From assembly GCF_016545825.1 (NCBI RefSeq), contig NC_052621.1, positions 16,356,910-16,420,909 of the forward strand: a stretch of DNA of 64,000 nucleotides, given 5' to 3'. The notes under the pieces were generated by a model. The model was not told the DNA's origin, did no database searches, and saw only the letters and a program-made list of their open reading frames with translations. Shown piece by piece: positions 11,946-23,483 of the stretch. The translations under genes and the position numbers were made by a program. Source of the DNA: Eucalyptus grandis (Eukaryota; Streptophyta; Magnoliopsida; Myrtales; Myrtaceae). The first letter of the stretch is position 1. Each line of letters begins with the position of its first letter.

Positions 11946-14900
11946 GTCCAAATATTGAAATATCATAAGAAATCAGAAGGAAAAGTGAAACTTCTTGCTC
12001 GACTTTCCCACTTGAGCAAGTATGATGTTCATGGTTGATATAATAAAATAGAAATAATGTAGACGTTGGTCACCTGATCAGAATATGATAAGAATAAAAA
12101 AGGGTAAATTGGAAATAGGAACTTACAAAAAGAAGAGAACTGAACTCTATGCCCACCAAAATTGTGAAAACCTCAAACCAAGTTTTATCCCCTGTAGACT
12201 ATGCTCTGCTATTTCCGATGATCAACGGCATCAAGCCAAGCGCCAACACACAAGAAAATAAGTCTCTACAACCAGATGCTTCGCAAATCAGACCCATTAA
12301 AAAATAGAATGGAAACAGGGACGAGAGAAAAGACTCATCTTCTCCCAAGAGGATTTTGCGCAAGAGAGAACGAAACGGGAAGAGAGAGAGGGCATGAGGA
12401 GCAGAGGAAGGATGACGACTGGGTTGTAATAGGAAGGAGATGCATGTAACGGTCATTTTTTGTTTTGTTGGTCGAAGCAACGGTTGTCTTTTTGACAAGG
12501 AGTATTTTGAGTTTTTTAGTTCAAAATACAGTAATGTACCTCTCAAATATTGTTTTTGTAAACTATATATGATACGTTGTTATATTACACTCATTTCTCT
12601 AACATTATTATATTGGGAAAATTAATATTATATTATAATTTTAATTGACATTACTTTTTCATGTGAAATTAATTGCCTCTTTCTAAAGAGACTTTTTGAG
12701 AAATTCATATATTCTTATAACTTTACCAATCAAATAATTAGTAACAACTTTACTTATTCTTTTATTATAACATAAATTTGTTGATATTATGATATACTTT
12801 TAAATTAAAATAAATAATACTTGTTATATTAACTCGAAGCTTTTCTTATCATACATTACATTCAATCTTGAGTAAAAAAAAATTATCTTAAAATTGGTGA
12901 ATTTGCTGTAACAAAAAATAGCATACGGCTATGAAAAATTTAGGCTAAGCAGACCCACTTGTCTTATTTCAACTAGATAATACATTGAACTTCAAACCCT
13001 CAAAGCAAAGTGAAGCTTGTCCTTAGACACCCTATCATAAAAACATGACAAAAATGGGTGAACCATATACATGCACATAGAGAATGACAAGGTATGATAA
13101 TGGAGAATGAAAATTTCTTGAATAATGATTTTTTCATTTTATCCCCATCAATATCATTTACTTCATGATGTAATGAAGATTTGAGTCATATCACAAAGAG
13201 ACATCACAAAGAGACACGCTCGATAGCCATTCAATTCATGATGTAATAAAATTCTTAGTCATATTATAAGCAAACAACACAAATATTAGAACAACTCATA
13301 TATGCATATGGGGAGTAATACCTATCCTGCTAACATACCATAGATATGCCAAAGAATGAAGAGCCTGACCATCAAAGAGATTGCTTCAAGATAAAAGTAA
13401 CTGCTACCAATCTTCTTTATCATAAAATCCAGAACAGCTGGTGAAACAAGAAAACAGAAGGAGCATGAACGAAAATCACGGGCATGACCACGATAGAGTT
13501 ACAAAGAAGCAATGCGAAAATGAAGAAATTTAAGTTTCTGCAACAAGCCAGAAACTTCTAAAATTAGATCGAGACCATTCCTTGACAACCACCTAAATAG
13601 TACGCAAGTCATCTAATTGATTGAAACATTTCACCAAAGATTCTGTACCAAAAGAAAACCGGCGATCAAATAAAATGAAAGCCTAAGAGACCTGGGAATT
13701 GTGTAGAGCTGGAACAAAGAAAAAAAGCAAGACGAATAAATCCCACATAAACTATCTTCATAATTTAGACAGCGATTGAATTAGTGATTACCCCGAATGC
13801 ATATAAGAAAGAAGAGAAACTAGCCAGAACTTAGTTGGCCTCAAACTTTGCCGACTTTGTAAAAATCCTTACAATGGAAGAGAGTCAAGGATTAAACTCA
13901 AACCAAAACCAATAGAAGTGCTCAAAGAAAGAAGAGCTTGAAAAAAGAAATAAAGATTATAGGCTAGAAAAAACCATCCCAAATTGAAGACATGCCACAT
14001 TGAATCTGAAGAGATTTGCGTCCACCAAAAACTCTTATCAGTGCAGAAAAAATAGCCCCGATCATCTCACCTCCACTGAGAAAAAAAGAATCTAAGAACA
14101 AACTTCATTCAAACCAAAAATTGCCTAGAAGCCAAGAAGTGGCTGCTCATCCAATTTCAAACGATCATCAAGTGAGCCCCACAGAAAAAAAGCAGTAGAT
14201 CACCACAACTTCAGTCCATAGCCCATCCTGGAGACGACTCAGCAGCTCAACCAAACAGGACTGCAAAAATAGGTCATCACTCCTCCAAGAAGCCTAAACA
14301 TTATTCGATGCATACTGACCAGTTTTATTGTATTTATCATCCTTAGATGACGAAGAGATCACTCATCAAACAATATCAACTATAAGTGAAAAACACCACA
14401 TATTACAACTTTTGGTAAAATATTTGACAAAGAGCTCAGGTAAATGCAAAAAAACAGTGTGAAAATACTAATAAGTTTCAGGGAAAAAGACCTATCCTGC
14501 ACAATTCTACATAATATATTGGAAAATGTAGCAGTAGGTCACACCAGCATACTTCCTCAGCCTAAAAAATTACCATCTAGCCAGAACAATACATATGCAA
14601 GAAATGTATTTAAACACAATAAATAGCCAGAACTTTGCAACATCAAATCTCATCTAGTTTAAGCACAATAAATAACCAGACAAATGTTCTTCAGTTAAGC
14701 CAAATTTACCACTAAATCAAACAGACTTATACCAAGTCAATGCATAAGCAAGAAATGTATTTCCATGTGAATGTGCGCCTGAGTATCTCAAAAGCTAAAA
14801 TTCAATGACAGAATAACATTCACAATAGTTCCACGAATGAAAAAGAATGTAAGACAAACAAAATATCATTAAGAGAAAGCACACAGTCATAGCACCGAGC

Positions 14901-16735
14901 GAATGGAAAGTTCTTCATCCAATCCCATAGAGAAAGCCGCTAATCTGCCAAAGCACAGAAGAGCTATTATCCTACAACATTCAAAAGAGCCATCCAAAAT
15001 CAATAAACAGAAGAAATAAATTAAAAGTCGGAAAACCCAACAAAAACTAAGATTTTCCAAGTAACTATTGGAAGAGCACCATGATGTATAAACCTACACG
15101 AACTATCTGCATAATTTTCGAGTGATCCAATCAGTGATTGCAGTTCACATATAAGATAAGAATGAAGAGAACCAAGCCAGGACTAATGGGGACCTCATCC
15201 TTTCCAGACTTTCAATTCCTACAACCGAAGAAAATCTATAGTTATTGACATTCCAAAACCAACTGAACTCAGATAAAATTGCCAAAGAATCAAGATCTTG
15301 TCCGAGCAAATCATTCCTCAAATATTCAGCTAGAAAAAACCATCGCAGATAGAAGGACACTCCACATTAAAGTTAATTCTGACCTACAAAGCAAAGACAA
15401 CTGAATAACATCTTCGTTAATGAAAATTGAAGGGACTATAATCAATAATATCGGAACCACTCACCTTCTGAACTCAATCTTTCAGAAAAGGCAAAAGATT
15501 AAAGCTTAATTTGGTTCAGACAACTACACAAGAAAGGTATTGTTTATTTTTCTGTTTTGTCCTTTCATCTAACCTAAACCATCCAACATATATAGTTCGT
15601 GTGGTTCGGATCAAAAAAAGATCACATAAACATTATGAAGTGAGAATTACGATATGGCTGCCGTCTATATGCCAAAAAGAAGTTTATCGCTCCCTTGGCA
15701 ACACATGCTTCCCACAATCTCAGGGCATCCATCACTATTTGAGCGGCACAAAAAGCATGTGGTTCTGCTCTTCTCTGGCCACACCACAATGAAGGTCCAA
15801 TAACTCTCATCTTCTAGATGTGGTGACCTAACTACGACAAAAGAAAACAGAAGTGTTAAAAAAGAGCAGACAATTTTAAACACAGATAGGATGTGCTCCA
15901 CAGCAGATAATGTACCTTGGATCAGACAGCTTGGATTCTCTCTAGCCAACCTATTGGCATTAGTGCTCTAATAAATTCAATGGCCACCCCATTGAAGAGC
16001 ATAGCCTTCCTCGCTGCAATTTTCCACCTATTCTAAGGTTGGCACTATAGTTGCATAATCTGTTAAAAAATTTCTCATGCCATAGAAACTCCTTTCAAAT
16101 ATGAAAATAAACATGACACTGAAGTATGATCCAAAACAGGAATCATAGCACATAAGCTAGTACAGAGGACATGCATCATTCTAAATCTCACCTCTGCCAA
16201 GTCAATTGAAACATGATATGCAGATTTTAGCAACATGGATATGCAGAAAGTTTGTGAACAGTTCAGTAACGTTGGATGGACAATACCTTGTCGCAGTTAA
16301 GCCCAGTTACGCCACCATATATAAGAAAGAGCAAAATTCCTCGCATTCCATTATCAACAATGCTGGAAATTTGTCAGCAATGATGAAAAAACGAAGGAGC
16401 TAAGAACGCACAAATCAATGCACTTGGCTGCAGATTTAAAATCAGCAAGACAACCCAGAGATGAGGGACGTGCAAAAAGAAAGTCACAGTTTCTTCAAAT
16501 AAACAGAGTCAGAATCAGCAAGACAACCCTCTTCTCCCACTCATCCAAAGAAGAGATTATCGTCCAGGGAGAAAGCCAGAACTATCTTCAGACTTCAAAT
16601 TAAAGAGAGGGATTGTGAAAGAAGTCAAATACAGACATCAAACTTCTACAGATAGCTCCATCATATAATCATATATACCCTAAAGACGTTTCAAATTCTG
16701 AATGTTCAAGTAAATCTAAAGACAGTAAAGTAACA
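11946..16735 (-). repeat. Right arm of the multi-kilobase inverted repeat
   Basis: Complementary to 8,390-11,866, but about 1.35 kb longer because 13,312-14,660 has no partner at the matching place in the left arm. That extra block contains direct relatives of 6,780-7,290, so it looks like a second duplication landing in this arm. The outer limit, near 16,735, is where the CTTTAGATTTACTTG word pairs with the left arm near 8,395. Indels are frequent, so the repeat is old or fast-evolving. Confidence 0.85.
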
Positions 16736-17008
16736 CATGGCCGCAAAAACGATTCACAGTGAGTTGAGATTATATCGTGCTTAGCCAACCTGTCAAAAAA
16801 AAAAAAGGGCAGACAACTTCTCAATAACAGATTCAGGTCCCTTAAATGACGGCGCATACGATATCCTTACCAGTTACACATCAATGAAAAGGAAAATGAG
16901 TAATAGGACAAATACTTACAAATCAGAATTAGAGATAGCTTCCATATGGCCAGATGACTCAAGGTAGGTAGGTAGTAAATTGAATCCGGAACATTCATTT
17001 TTAGATAA

Positions 17009-17218
17009 GAATTAGGTTACCATAGTGAAAACATGGTAGTGCTCGGCATTACTACAGGTTGTCCATAGTACCAGAAACAGGACATAAGTACTTGCTTCCA
17101 GAACATTTATTTTAAAACAAGAGCTAGGTTACTATACCAAAAACTTGGAAGTGCTCAGCATTACTACAGGTTGTCAATAGCACCAGAAACTGGACATAAG
17201 CGTACTTACTTCCAGATC
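17009..17218. repeat. Two tandem copies of a roughly 100-bp unit
   Basis: The units at about 17,009-17,107 and 17,120-17,218 share CATTACTACAGGTTGTC, AGTACCAGAAAC/AGCACCAGAAAC, GGACATAAG and ACTT-CTTCCAGA in the same order. They lie just outside the right arm of the large inverted repeat. No coding potential is evident. Confidence 0.8.
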
Positions 17219-17671
17219 TAATGGCATTTCCGATAACTGTGCTGTCAACTAAATTAAAGAAAAATATAAAAAATACTTCCAAGTGCAGCCAATCGAAACA
17301 TGATTCCACCAGGATCACTCCCTTGAAAAATTCTGCATATGTGACACCAACTCCCGGAGTAGAAGTTGGAAAAAGAAGTTTAAAAGTAAAAACAAAAATT
17401 TGGAGCACAGAAAAAGGGGTGACCATTGTGGGTGCTTAGGACAGGAACGACTCAGGGAATCCCTTCTAGTAGAAGTGTAATATGTCCAGCCACCAGTTCA
17501 ATGTTCTCAGTGAAGAATCTGTAACAATTGAAAAGATAATAAAATTGCAAATTGGATTTGTAAGAAAAAAGTATTAAACACTAAACATACCACATAAATT
17601 AGTTAATGTTTCTGGAAATTTATTGAACAGGGTTAGTCATTCATTGACCGAGAGATCCACATCGACTTTCA

Positions 17672-18130
17672 AAGTAAGACAGCTTCCTGAGGAGAAATTG
17701 GTACTCCTTGACAAGTTTTGGAGTGTAATTAGAGAATCCATGTGCAGGGATTGAGGAAACTTGCGGCCAAGTAATTCACAATGTCAATAAACAGGATATG
17801 AACATCATTTGTGAGGCAAATTTAGACCAGGAGGAGATTAAAATAAGAGCATCCAGAAGAGAGAACTCCCTGAAGTAATTACAGTGTGAACCAAACAAAT
17901 TGAATGGAGACATGGATAATCTGAGCTGCCATAATATTGGGGAATCATTGCAATCAATATTTCACATCGCAAGTGTAAGGTTGAATCATCTGATAGAGAT
18001 AAGGTACATAGTCAGACAACTCCCAACAATGTGTGCCACCTAATGACCAAGAAAGCAACGACTACAGTTGGTAGCACACTTCGGGAGCACCAAAGCTTTG
18101 GACACACAATTCAATTGCAGCTTATCCAGT
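17672..18130. repeat. Direct duplicate of 5,840-6,325
   Basis: Shares AGCTTCCTGAGGAGAA, TTGACAAGTTTTGGAG, AAGTAATTCACAATGTCAAT, AATAAGAGCATCCAGAAGAG, GTGTGCCACCTAATGACC and TTGGACACACAATTCAATTG with the copy near 5.8-6.3 kb, in the same order. It ties the two sides of the inverted-repeat complex together and is followed by the copia insertion at 18,303. Confidence 0.85.
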
Positions 18131-18297
18131 GAATTTTGCAGACAGAGACAAGAAACGCCAAATGACTTGCACCAAGAAGACTCCAACCTACAAGAGGAGA
18201 ACACTACACATTCCACACATTTTCTTTAATCCTTGTAAATAAAGATAAAACAGGATCTCTATCCAGGGTTCTCAAGAAGCTATAGAAATTCCACATT

Positions 18298-18302
18298 AGA
18301 AG
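18298..18302. repeat. Target-site duplication AGAAG (left)
   Basis: AGAAG directly precedes the 5' LTR start (TGTTAAG) and recurs at 23,479-23,483 directly after the 3' LTR end (GTGACA). Five bases is the size expected for copia integration. Confidence 0.92.
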
Positions 18303-18550
18303 TGTTAAGTTACTTTAATTGAGTTTCCTTTATTATCAGAGTTTTATTTCCTTTTTTACTTACATAAGGGTATTATTGTCATATACAGTTTATATTCAAT
18401 ATAAATACAATGGGTGTAGGGTTTCGTTACTACGAAATCCACAGCCCCTCTTTCTTTCTTTTACGTTCTCCTTCTCTTCTTTTCTATTCCTTCTCTCTTC
18501 TTCTTTCTCTCTTACTATTCGCTGCGGGTTCTCTAATCAGCTTTGTGACA
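18303..18550 (+). repeat. 5' LTR (248 bp)
   Basis: Begins TGTTAAGTTAC and ends TTTGTGACA. It contains a TATAAATAC-like TATA box near 18,398-18,410 and a pyrimidine-rich R/U5 part. Relative to the 3' LTR it lacks two bases, where CTG and CAG of the other copy both read CG (near 18,422-18,436). It also has a T-for-C change in the pyrimidine tract. Confidence 0.95.
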
Positions 18551-18562
18551 TGGTATCAGAGC
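18551..18562 (+). other. Primer-binding site (initiator tRNA-Met)
   Basis: TGGTATCAGAGC lies directly after the 5' LTR. It is the standard plant copia primer site, complementary to the 3' end of initiator tRNA-Met, and primes minus-strand DNA synthesis. Confidence 0.93.
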
Positions 18563-19026
18563 GGGTCTAACTATCTAATTACTTAATCATATTGCTGGTT
18601 TGAGAGTCCCTTAGTAACCCTACTTCTTCTCTGGTGTGTAGCCACCTAAAGCTGCAATTTTTATCTGTTTTCTCTTCAAGTCTCGATACATATGAGATCA
18701 GAAGATATCGGATTCATCAGGTTCGGTTTATGAACATGGATTACAACACTTGCTTATCAGCGGATTCAAGAATCAGAGTATTCTATTTATTATGGTTGAC
18801 TGGTCTTGCTGGTTTTCCATCAAACATATAATTATTTGAATCGAGATTTCTGGTCAGATATTTTCTTCTATACAGCAGTATCTATTTATGAGTTTTCAGC
18901 ATCCCTTTGTTTAATTGATGGAGCCAATTACATCTGATTATACATTAGCGTTGTTGCTTTGTTACTTGCACTAAAGTTTCAGCCTCCTTGATTAGTGGTA
19001 GATATACTTATATTGAGATTATCATC

Positions 19027-19860
19027 ATGCGTGATACTAAGGCTCCTACAGATAGTGTCAACGTTCAAATTACCACTATTAAATTAAATGGATCCTCCAA
19101 TTACTTGTTATGGGCCCAAGCTGTGAAGGTCTATATTAATGCCAAAGGGAAACTTCATTATCTTACCACAGACCCTCCTGATGAAAATTCTAGAGATTAT
19201 AGTGGTTGGATGAGAGAGAATGATACACTTCTGGTGTGGTTATGGAATAGCATGGAACCATCCATTGCTACTAATGTCATGTTCCACACAACTGCTAAGG
19301 GAGTGTGGGGTGATCTTATGGAGAGTTACTCACAAGACAAAAATATGTCTAGAGTTTATGAACTATATGAGAAGATCTTTAATTTTAAACAGGGAGACAA
19401 GTCTCTTGGAGAATATTATAGTGCTTTGAAAGGTATGTGGGAAGAACTCAATCTTTATCAGCCCATCACTACTGATCTTGAGAGACTAAAGACACAACGA
19501 GTTGAATTTCAAGTGGCCAAATTTTTATCTCGCTTGAATGCTTTGACTTACGCTGTGAAGAGTCGCTTCTTCTTTGGAGAGAGAGTTCCTTCTATGAATG
19601 AAGCATTTTGTCGAATTCAGCGCATTGTCCCTCCGTCTTCTACTTCATCTAAAGACAATTCAGCATTTGTGGCAAGTAGTGGTGGTCGTGGTGGATTTTC
19701 CAATAAAGGTCGTGGTTTCGGGGGAGGTCGTAGTCGTGGTGGTGGACGTAGTGGACAAAGTTCTGATCCAGTTAGCCGTCAGTGTATACACTGTGGCAAA
19801 TTCGGTCATATTGTTGACACTTGTTGGGCCAAGCATGAAAAGCCTGAGTGGGCTCAATGA
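19027..19860 (+). pseudogene. gag: copia gag, capsid-nucleocapsid part
   Basis: The frame is open from 18,988. The Met at 19,027 (MRDTKAPTDS) is the more family-like start, and an upstream Met at 18,988 adds 13 residues. The N-terminal two thirds is a UBN2-type retrotransposon capsid domain (NYLLWAQAVKVYI, KGVWGDLMESY, YYSALKGMWEELN). A glycine-arginine rich linker is followed by a CCHC zinc knuckle (CIHCGKFGHIVDTC, the usual CX2CX4HX4C). It ends at a TGA directly after WAQ. Downstream sequence continues as pol after another stop and a frame change, so gag is the only nearly intact product. The role would be assembly of the virus-like particle. Confidence 0.9.
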
Positions 19861-19976
19861 TCAGTTACTGCAAATATTGCTGTGTCTGAAGGGAGTGCTC
19901 AAAATGTGTCTTACAGCGACATGAATCCATCTCTCCCACCTGGGGTAGTTCTTCTGAGTCTACGGCTTGAGATGAT

Positions 19977-20693
19977 ATGGTTGCACAACTCATCAAACGT
20001 GTCCAACAACTAGAGGCTTCCAATTTCTCATCCACTGCTACTCTTGCACGTACAGGTAACATGGCCTCTTTCTCTACTTTGTCTCCTAACACCTCTTGGG
20101 TCATTGACTCGGGGGCTTCTAGTCATATGACGGGTAAGCAAGAACTATTTTCTTCCCACATTAATTCTAGTCCTTCATCCGAAGTTATTTTAGCTAATGG
20201 TTCATCGACTCAAGTGGTTGGATCGGGGACCATTTCATTTACATCTTCCTTATCTTTGTCCTCTGTTTTACATGTTCCCCAACTTCCTTTAAATTTGTTA
20301 TATGTTACTCAGTTAACTAAAGCTCTTAGTTGTTCGGTTACATTTTATCCATCTCATTGCATTTTTCAGGACCTTCAGACAAAGAAGATGATTTGTGGAG
20401 GGCATGAATGTGATGGACTCTACTATCTCAATGGTGTCTCCACTGCTGATGCCAATGGTCTAGCTGCTAGTTCTATTACCCCCCTATTGTGGCATTCTCG
20501 TTTAGGGCATTTATCTTTATTTAAGTTACAACAAATAATTCCCGAGTGTAAATCAATTTCTACTCTTGAGTGTGAGGCTTGTGAACTTGGGAAACATCAT
20601 CATAGTTCTTTTTCTAGTTGTAATGATTCTCGTGCATTTATACTTTACTTGAACTTGTTCATTCAGACATCTGGGACCTTCCCATATTGCTAG
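19977..20693 (+). pseudogene. pol: copia protease and start of integrase
   Basis: The frame contains the aspartic protease signature (WVIDSGASSHMTG, catalytic D-S-G) near residues 41-55. It continues to the GAG-pre-integrase zinc-binding region (WHSRLGHLSLFKL and CEACELGKHH), with the expected His and Cys pairs. A TGA and a frame change separate it from gag, and small indels near 20,650-20,675 break it before the integrase core. Protease would cleave the polyprotein. Here it cannot be made as a gag-pol fusion without correction of several mutations. Confidence 0.88.
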
Positions 20694-20700
20694 TAGAAAT

Positions 20701-21183
20701 GGTTTTAAGTAATTTGTTACTTTTGTGGATGATTATTCTCATTTAACATGGCTTTATATGTTTCATGACCGCTCTGAATTTTTACATGTTTTTCAATTAT
20801 TTCATCGTGAGGTTACTAATCAGTTTAATACATCCCTTAAAATTTTACGAACATATAATGCTCTAGAATATACACAGAAATCAATTTCTTTGTTTTGTTC
20901 TAATCTTGGCATTATACATCAAACAAGTTGTACTTATACCCCTCAGCAGAATGGTGTGACCGAGAGAAAATACCGTCACCTTCTAGAAGTTGCTCGTTCA
21001 CTCTTATTTCATATGAATGTGCCAAAATCATTTTGGAGTGATGCTATCCTTACTACATGTTACCTCATAAATCGTATGCCTTCCACTGTCCTCAATCATC
21101 AGTCACCAATCAGTGTTGCATTTCTTGACAAGCCGTTATTCTCTCTTACCCCGCGTCTTTGGGTGTGTCTGTTTTGTTCATAA
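20701..21183 (+). pseudogene. pol: copia integrase core, second catalytic Asp replaced by Tyr
   Basis: The integrase core begins around TFVDDYSHLTW, keeping the first catalytic Asp. The second Asp position is Tyr: LRTYNALEY at 20,854-20,856 reads TAT where the family has GAT. The Glu region is present (QQNGVTERKYRHL). The frame opens at a GTG codon (20,725) after a TAA at 20,710, and ends at 21,181 where the downstream domain continues in another frame. This loss alone should abolish strand transfer. Confidence 0.88.
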
Positions 21184-23221
21184 CCTAAGTTCCGGTTCGA
21201 TAAACTATCTCCTCGTGCTACTAAATGTATTTTCTCGGGTATTCACGTACACGAAGGGATATCGGTGTTATGATCCTACAACTTATACTCAATATGTTAG
21301 TGCTGATGTTACTTTTTTCGAGGGCACACCATACTATTCTACTGAGGGTAAAGAGTTTTCAACTGACATTGTAGCTGATCCTCCTATCCCACAACAAATC
21401 CCCCTAGATTCTGTTAGTTCGTCTCTAGTATCTCCTCCCTTGCAGGTGTATCAGTGGCGAAAGCAGTCTACGGCACCACTAGTCTCCAGCTCTTCAATGC
21501 CCTCCAATCAATCTTCCTCCTTGTCTCTTGGTCCAGATGATCTTCCTATTGCCCTTCGCAAAGGTACTCGGTCTTGCACACAAAAATCCTCTTTGGCTTA
21601 CCCTATTGAGCGTTATGTGTCTCTCTCACATCTTCCTTCTCCATTACATGACTTTGCTCTATCATTACAAACTCACACAATTCCTACTTCTACCACTGAG
21701 GCTTTGTCTCGCCTTGAGTGGAAGAAAGCTATGGATGTGGAAATGGAAGCTCTAGTCTCTCGCCAAACGTGGTCATTGGTTGATCTTCCCCTTGGGAAAG
21801 ATGTGGTGAAGTGTCGTTGGGTGTACACTATCAAGTACAATCCGGATGGCTCAATCGAGCATCTTAAAGCTCGACTTGTTGCTAAAGGTTTTACTCAAAC
21901 TTATGGAGTGGATTATTTTGAGACTTTTTCCCCTGTGGCACGTCTCAACTCTGTTCGTGTTATTATTTCTCTTGCTGTGAATTTCAATTGGCCGTTATAT
22001 CAATTAGATGTCAAGAATGCTTTTCTTTATGGTGATTTGTCTGAAGAAGTATATATGGAGCAACCTCCTGGGTATGTTGCTCAGGGGGAGAATCGTAGTA
22101 AAGTATGTCGGCTACATAAGGCCATTTATGGGTTGAAACAGTCTCTAAGAGCATGGTTTGAAAAATTCAGTTCGGTGATTTCCAGATGTGGTTTCCACCA
22201 ATGTTATTCGGATCATTCTATTTTTGTTTGCAAGAAGGAATCGGGGGTCGTCATTCTTGTGGTATATGTGGATGATATAATTGTCTCTGGTAGTGATATG
22301 ACTGGCATTTCTAAGATTAAGTCCTTTCTTTAGCAGCAATTTTAGATTAAAGACTTGGGAACCCTTAGATATTTTCTGGGAATTGAAGTTTTACGAAGTA
22401 AAAAAGTTATTAATTTGTCTCAGCGAAAGTATGTTCTTGATCTTTTGTCTGAGACAGGTACACTAGCTTCCAAGCTAGTTGATACTCCTATGGATCCAAA
22501 TCAAAAGTTTGGAATTGATGATGGAAAAGAAATTGAAGACAAGCATCAATATCGGCGTCTAGTTGGGAAACTAATTTATCTTACTGTTACACGTCCCGAT
22601 ATTTCTTTTGCTGTTGGCGTGATGAGTCAGTTTATGGAGTCACCTAAGAAAGCTCATTGGGATGCTGTATGTCGCATTCTTTGATATCTTAAAAGCTCTT
22701 CTGGTAAGGGACTAATTTATAAATCTAATGGTTCTTCCACTTTGGTTGGCTATTTTGATGCTGATTGGGCTGGGTCAACATATGATCGACGGTCTACAAC
22801 TGGGTATTGCACTTTTATTAGTGGTAATTTGCTTACTTGGAGAAGCAAGAAACAAACTACCATTGCCAGGTTTAGTGCAGAGGCTGAATATCGTGCTATG
22901 GCACATACTGTGGCTGAATTGTTGTGGTTGAAATCTCTTCTCCAGGAGCTTGGATTTTCTATTAATCAACCTATTGACATGATGTGTGATAATCAAGCAG
23001 CCATTTATATTGCTGGGAATCCTGTTTTTCAAGAGCGAACTAAGCATATAGAAGTTGACTATCACTTTGTTTGTGATGCTGTGAAGCAGAAGTTGGTTGC
23101 TACTCCTTACATTGCCTCTAGAGATCAATTTGTCGATATGTTTACCAAAGCATTATTTCGTCCCGCTTTTGTTGTTTGGTTGTTCCAAGTGGGCATGGGT
23201 GACCTATATGCTCCAGCTTGA
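21113..23221 (+). pseudogene. pol: copia reverse transcriptase and RNase H, three in-frame stops
   Basis: One frame carries the integrase tail, RT and RNase H. RT is recognised by [49 protein letters not shown] and the catalytic YVDD at 22,265-22,276. RNase H contains DADWAGSTYDRRST, AEAEYRAM, CDNQAAIYIAGNP and HIEVDYHF. It ends with LYAPA and TGA at the usual place just before the polypurine tract. Three stops interrupt it: TAG at 22,331 and 22,343 (family CAG) and TGA at 22,682 (family CGA). All three are explained by C-to-T change on the coding strand, the expected scar of methylcytosine deamination. Confidence 0.92.
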
Positions 23222-23228
23222 GGGGGAG
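23221..23228 (+). other. Polypurine tract
   Basis: AGGGGGAG directly abuts the TG of the 3' LTR. It primes plus-strand synthesis. Its position right after the RNase H stop codon is typical of copia. Confidence 0.85.
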
Positions 23229-23478
23229 TGTTAAGTTACTTTAATTGAGTTTCCTTTATTATCAGAGTTTTATTTCCTTTTTTACTTACATAAGGGTATT
23301 ATTGTCATATACAGTTTATATTCAATATAAATACAATGGGTGTAGGGTTTCTGTTACTACAGAAATCCACAGCCCCTCTTTCTTTCTTTTACGTTCTCCT
23401 TCTCTTCTTCTCTATTCCTTCTCTCTTCTTCTTTCTCTCTTACTATTCGCTGCGGGTTCTCTAATCAGCTTTGTGACA
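23229..23478 (+). repeat. 3' LTR (250 bp)
   Basis: Same ends as the 5' LTR (TGTTAAG to GTGACA). It is followed at 23,479-23,483 by the AGAAG target duplication. It reads GGTTTCTGTTACTACAGAAA where the 5' copy reads two bases fewer. Confidence 0.95.
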
Positions 23479-23483
23479 AGAAG

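Larger units (their letters stand above)
4440..18297. repeat. Mosaic of divergent segmental duplications, no intact gene
   Basis: This 14-kb block consists largely of copies of itself. Direct copies include 4,810-5,230 with about 7,780-8,225; 6,310-6,660 with 6,955-7,290 and 14,350-14,690; and 5,840-6,325 with 17,672-18,130. Most of 8.39-16.74 kb folds into one inverted repeat. All reading frames are short and broken and none matches a family I know. The repeated words (GGAAAAGATTATG, CCAATCCCATAGAGAAAG and so on) have the AT content of introns or pseudogene sequence. The likely origin is repeated duplication of one locus, but I cannot identify the parent gene. Confidence 0.7.
18303..23478 (+). 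mobile_element. Complete Ty1/copia LTR retrotransposon with broken ORFs
   Basis: The element has the full structure: 5-bp target duplication, two LTRs beginning TG and ending CA, a primer-binding site for initiator tRNA-Met, gag, protease, integrase, RT and RNase H in the copia order, and a polypurine tract. It is 5,176 bp. The LTRs differ by two single-base indels and at least one substitution, so insertion is recent. The polyprotein nevertheless has several stops and frameshifts and a lost integrase Asp, so this copy cannot mobilise itself. It inserted into the duplicated block that continues on both sides. Confidence 0.96.

Noticed and set aside
15511..15792. Plus-strand 93-codon frame similar to the minus frame at 9,320-9,526
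   Set aside because: The similarity comes from the inverted repeat and neither copy shows a known domain; only the tail is shared, so it is not evidence of a gene.
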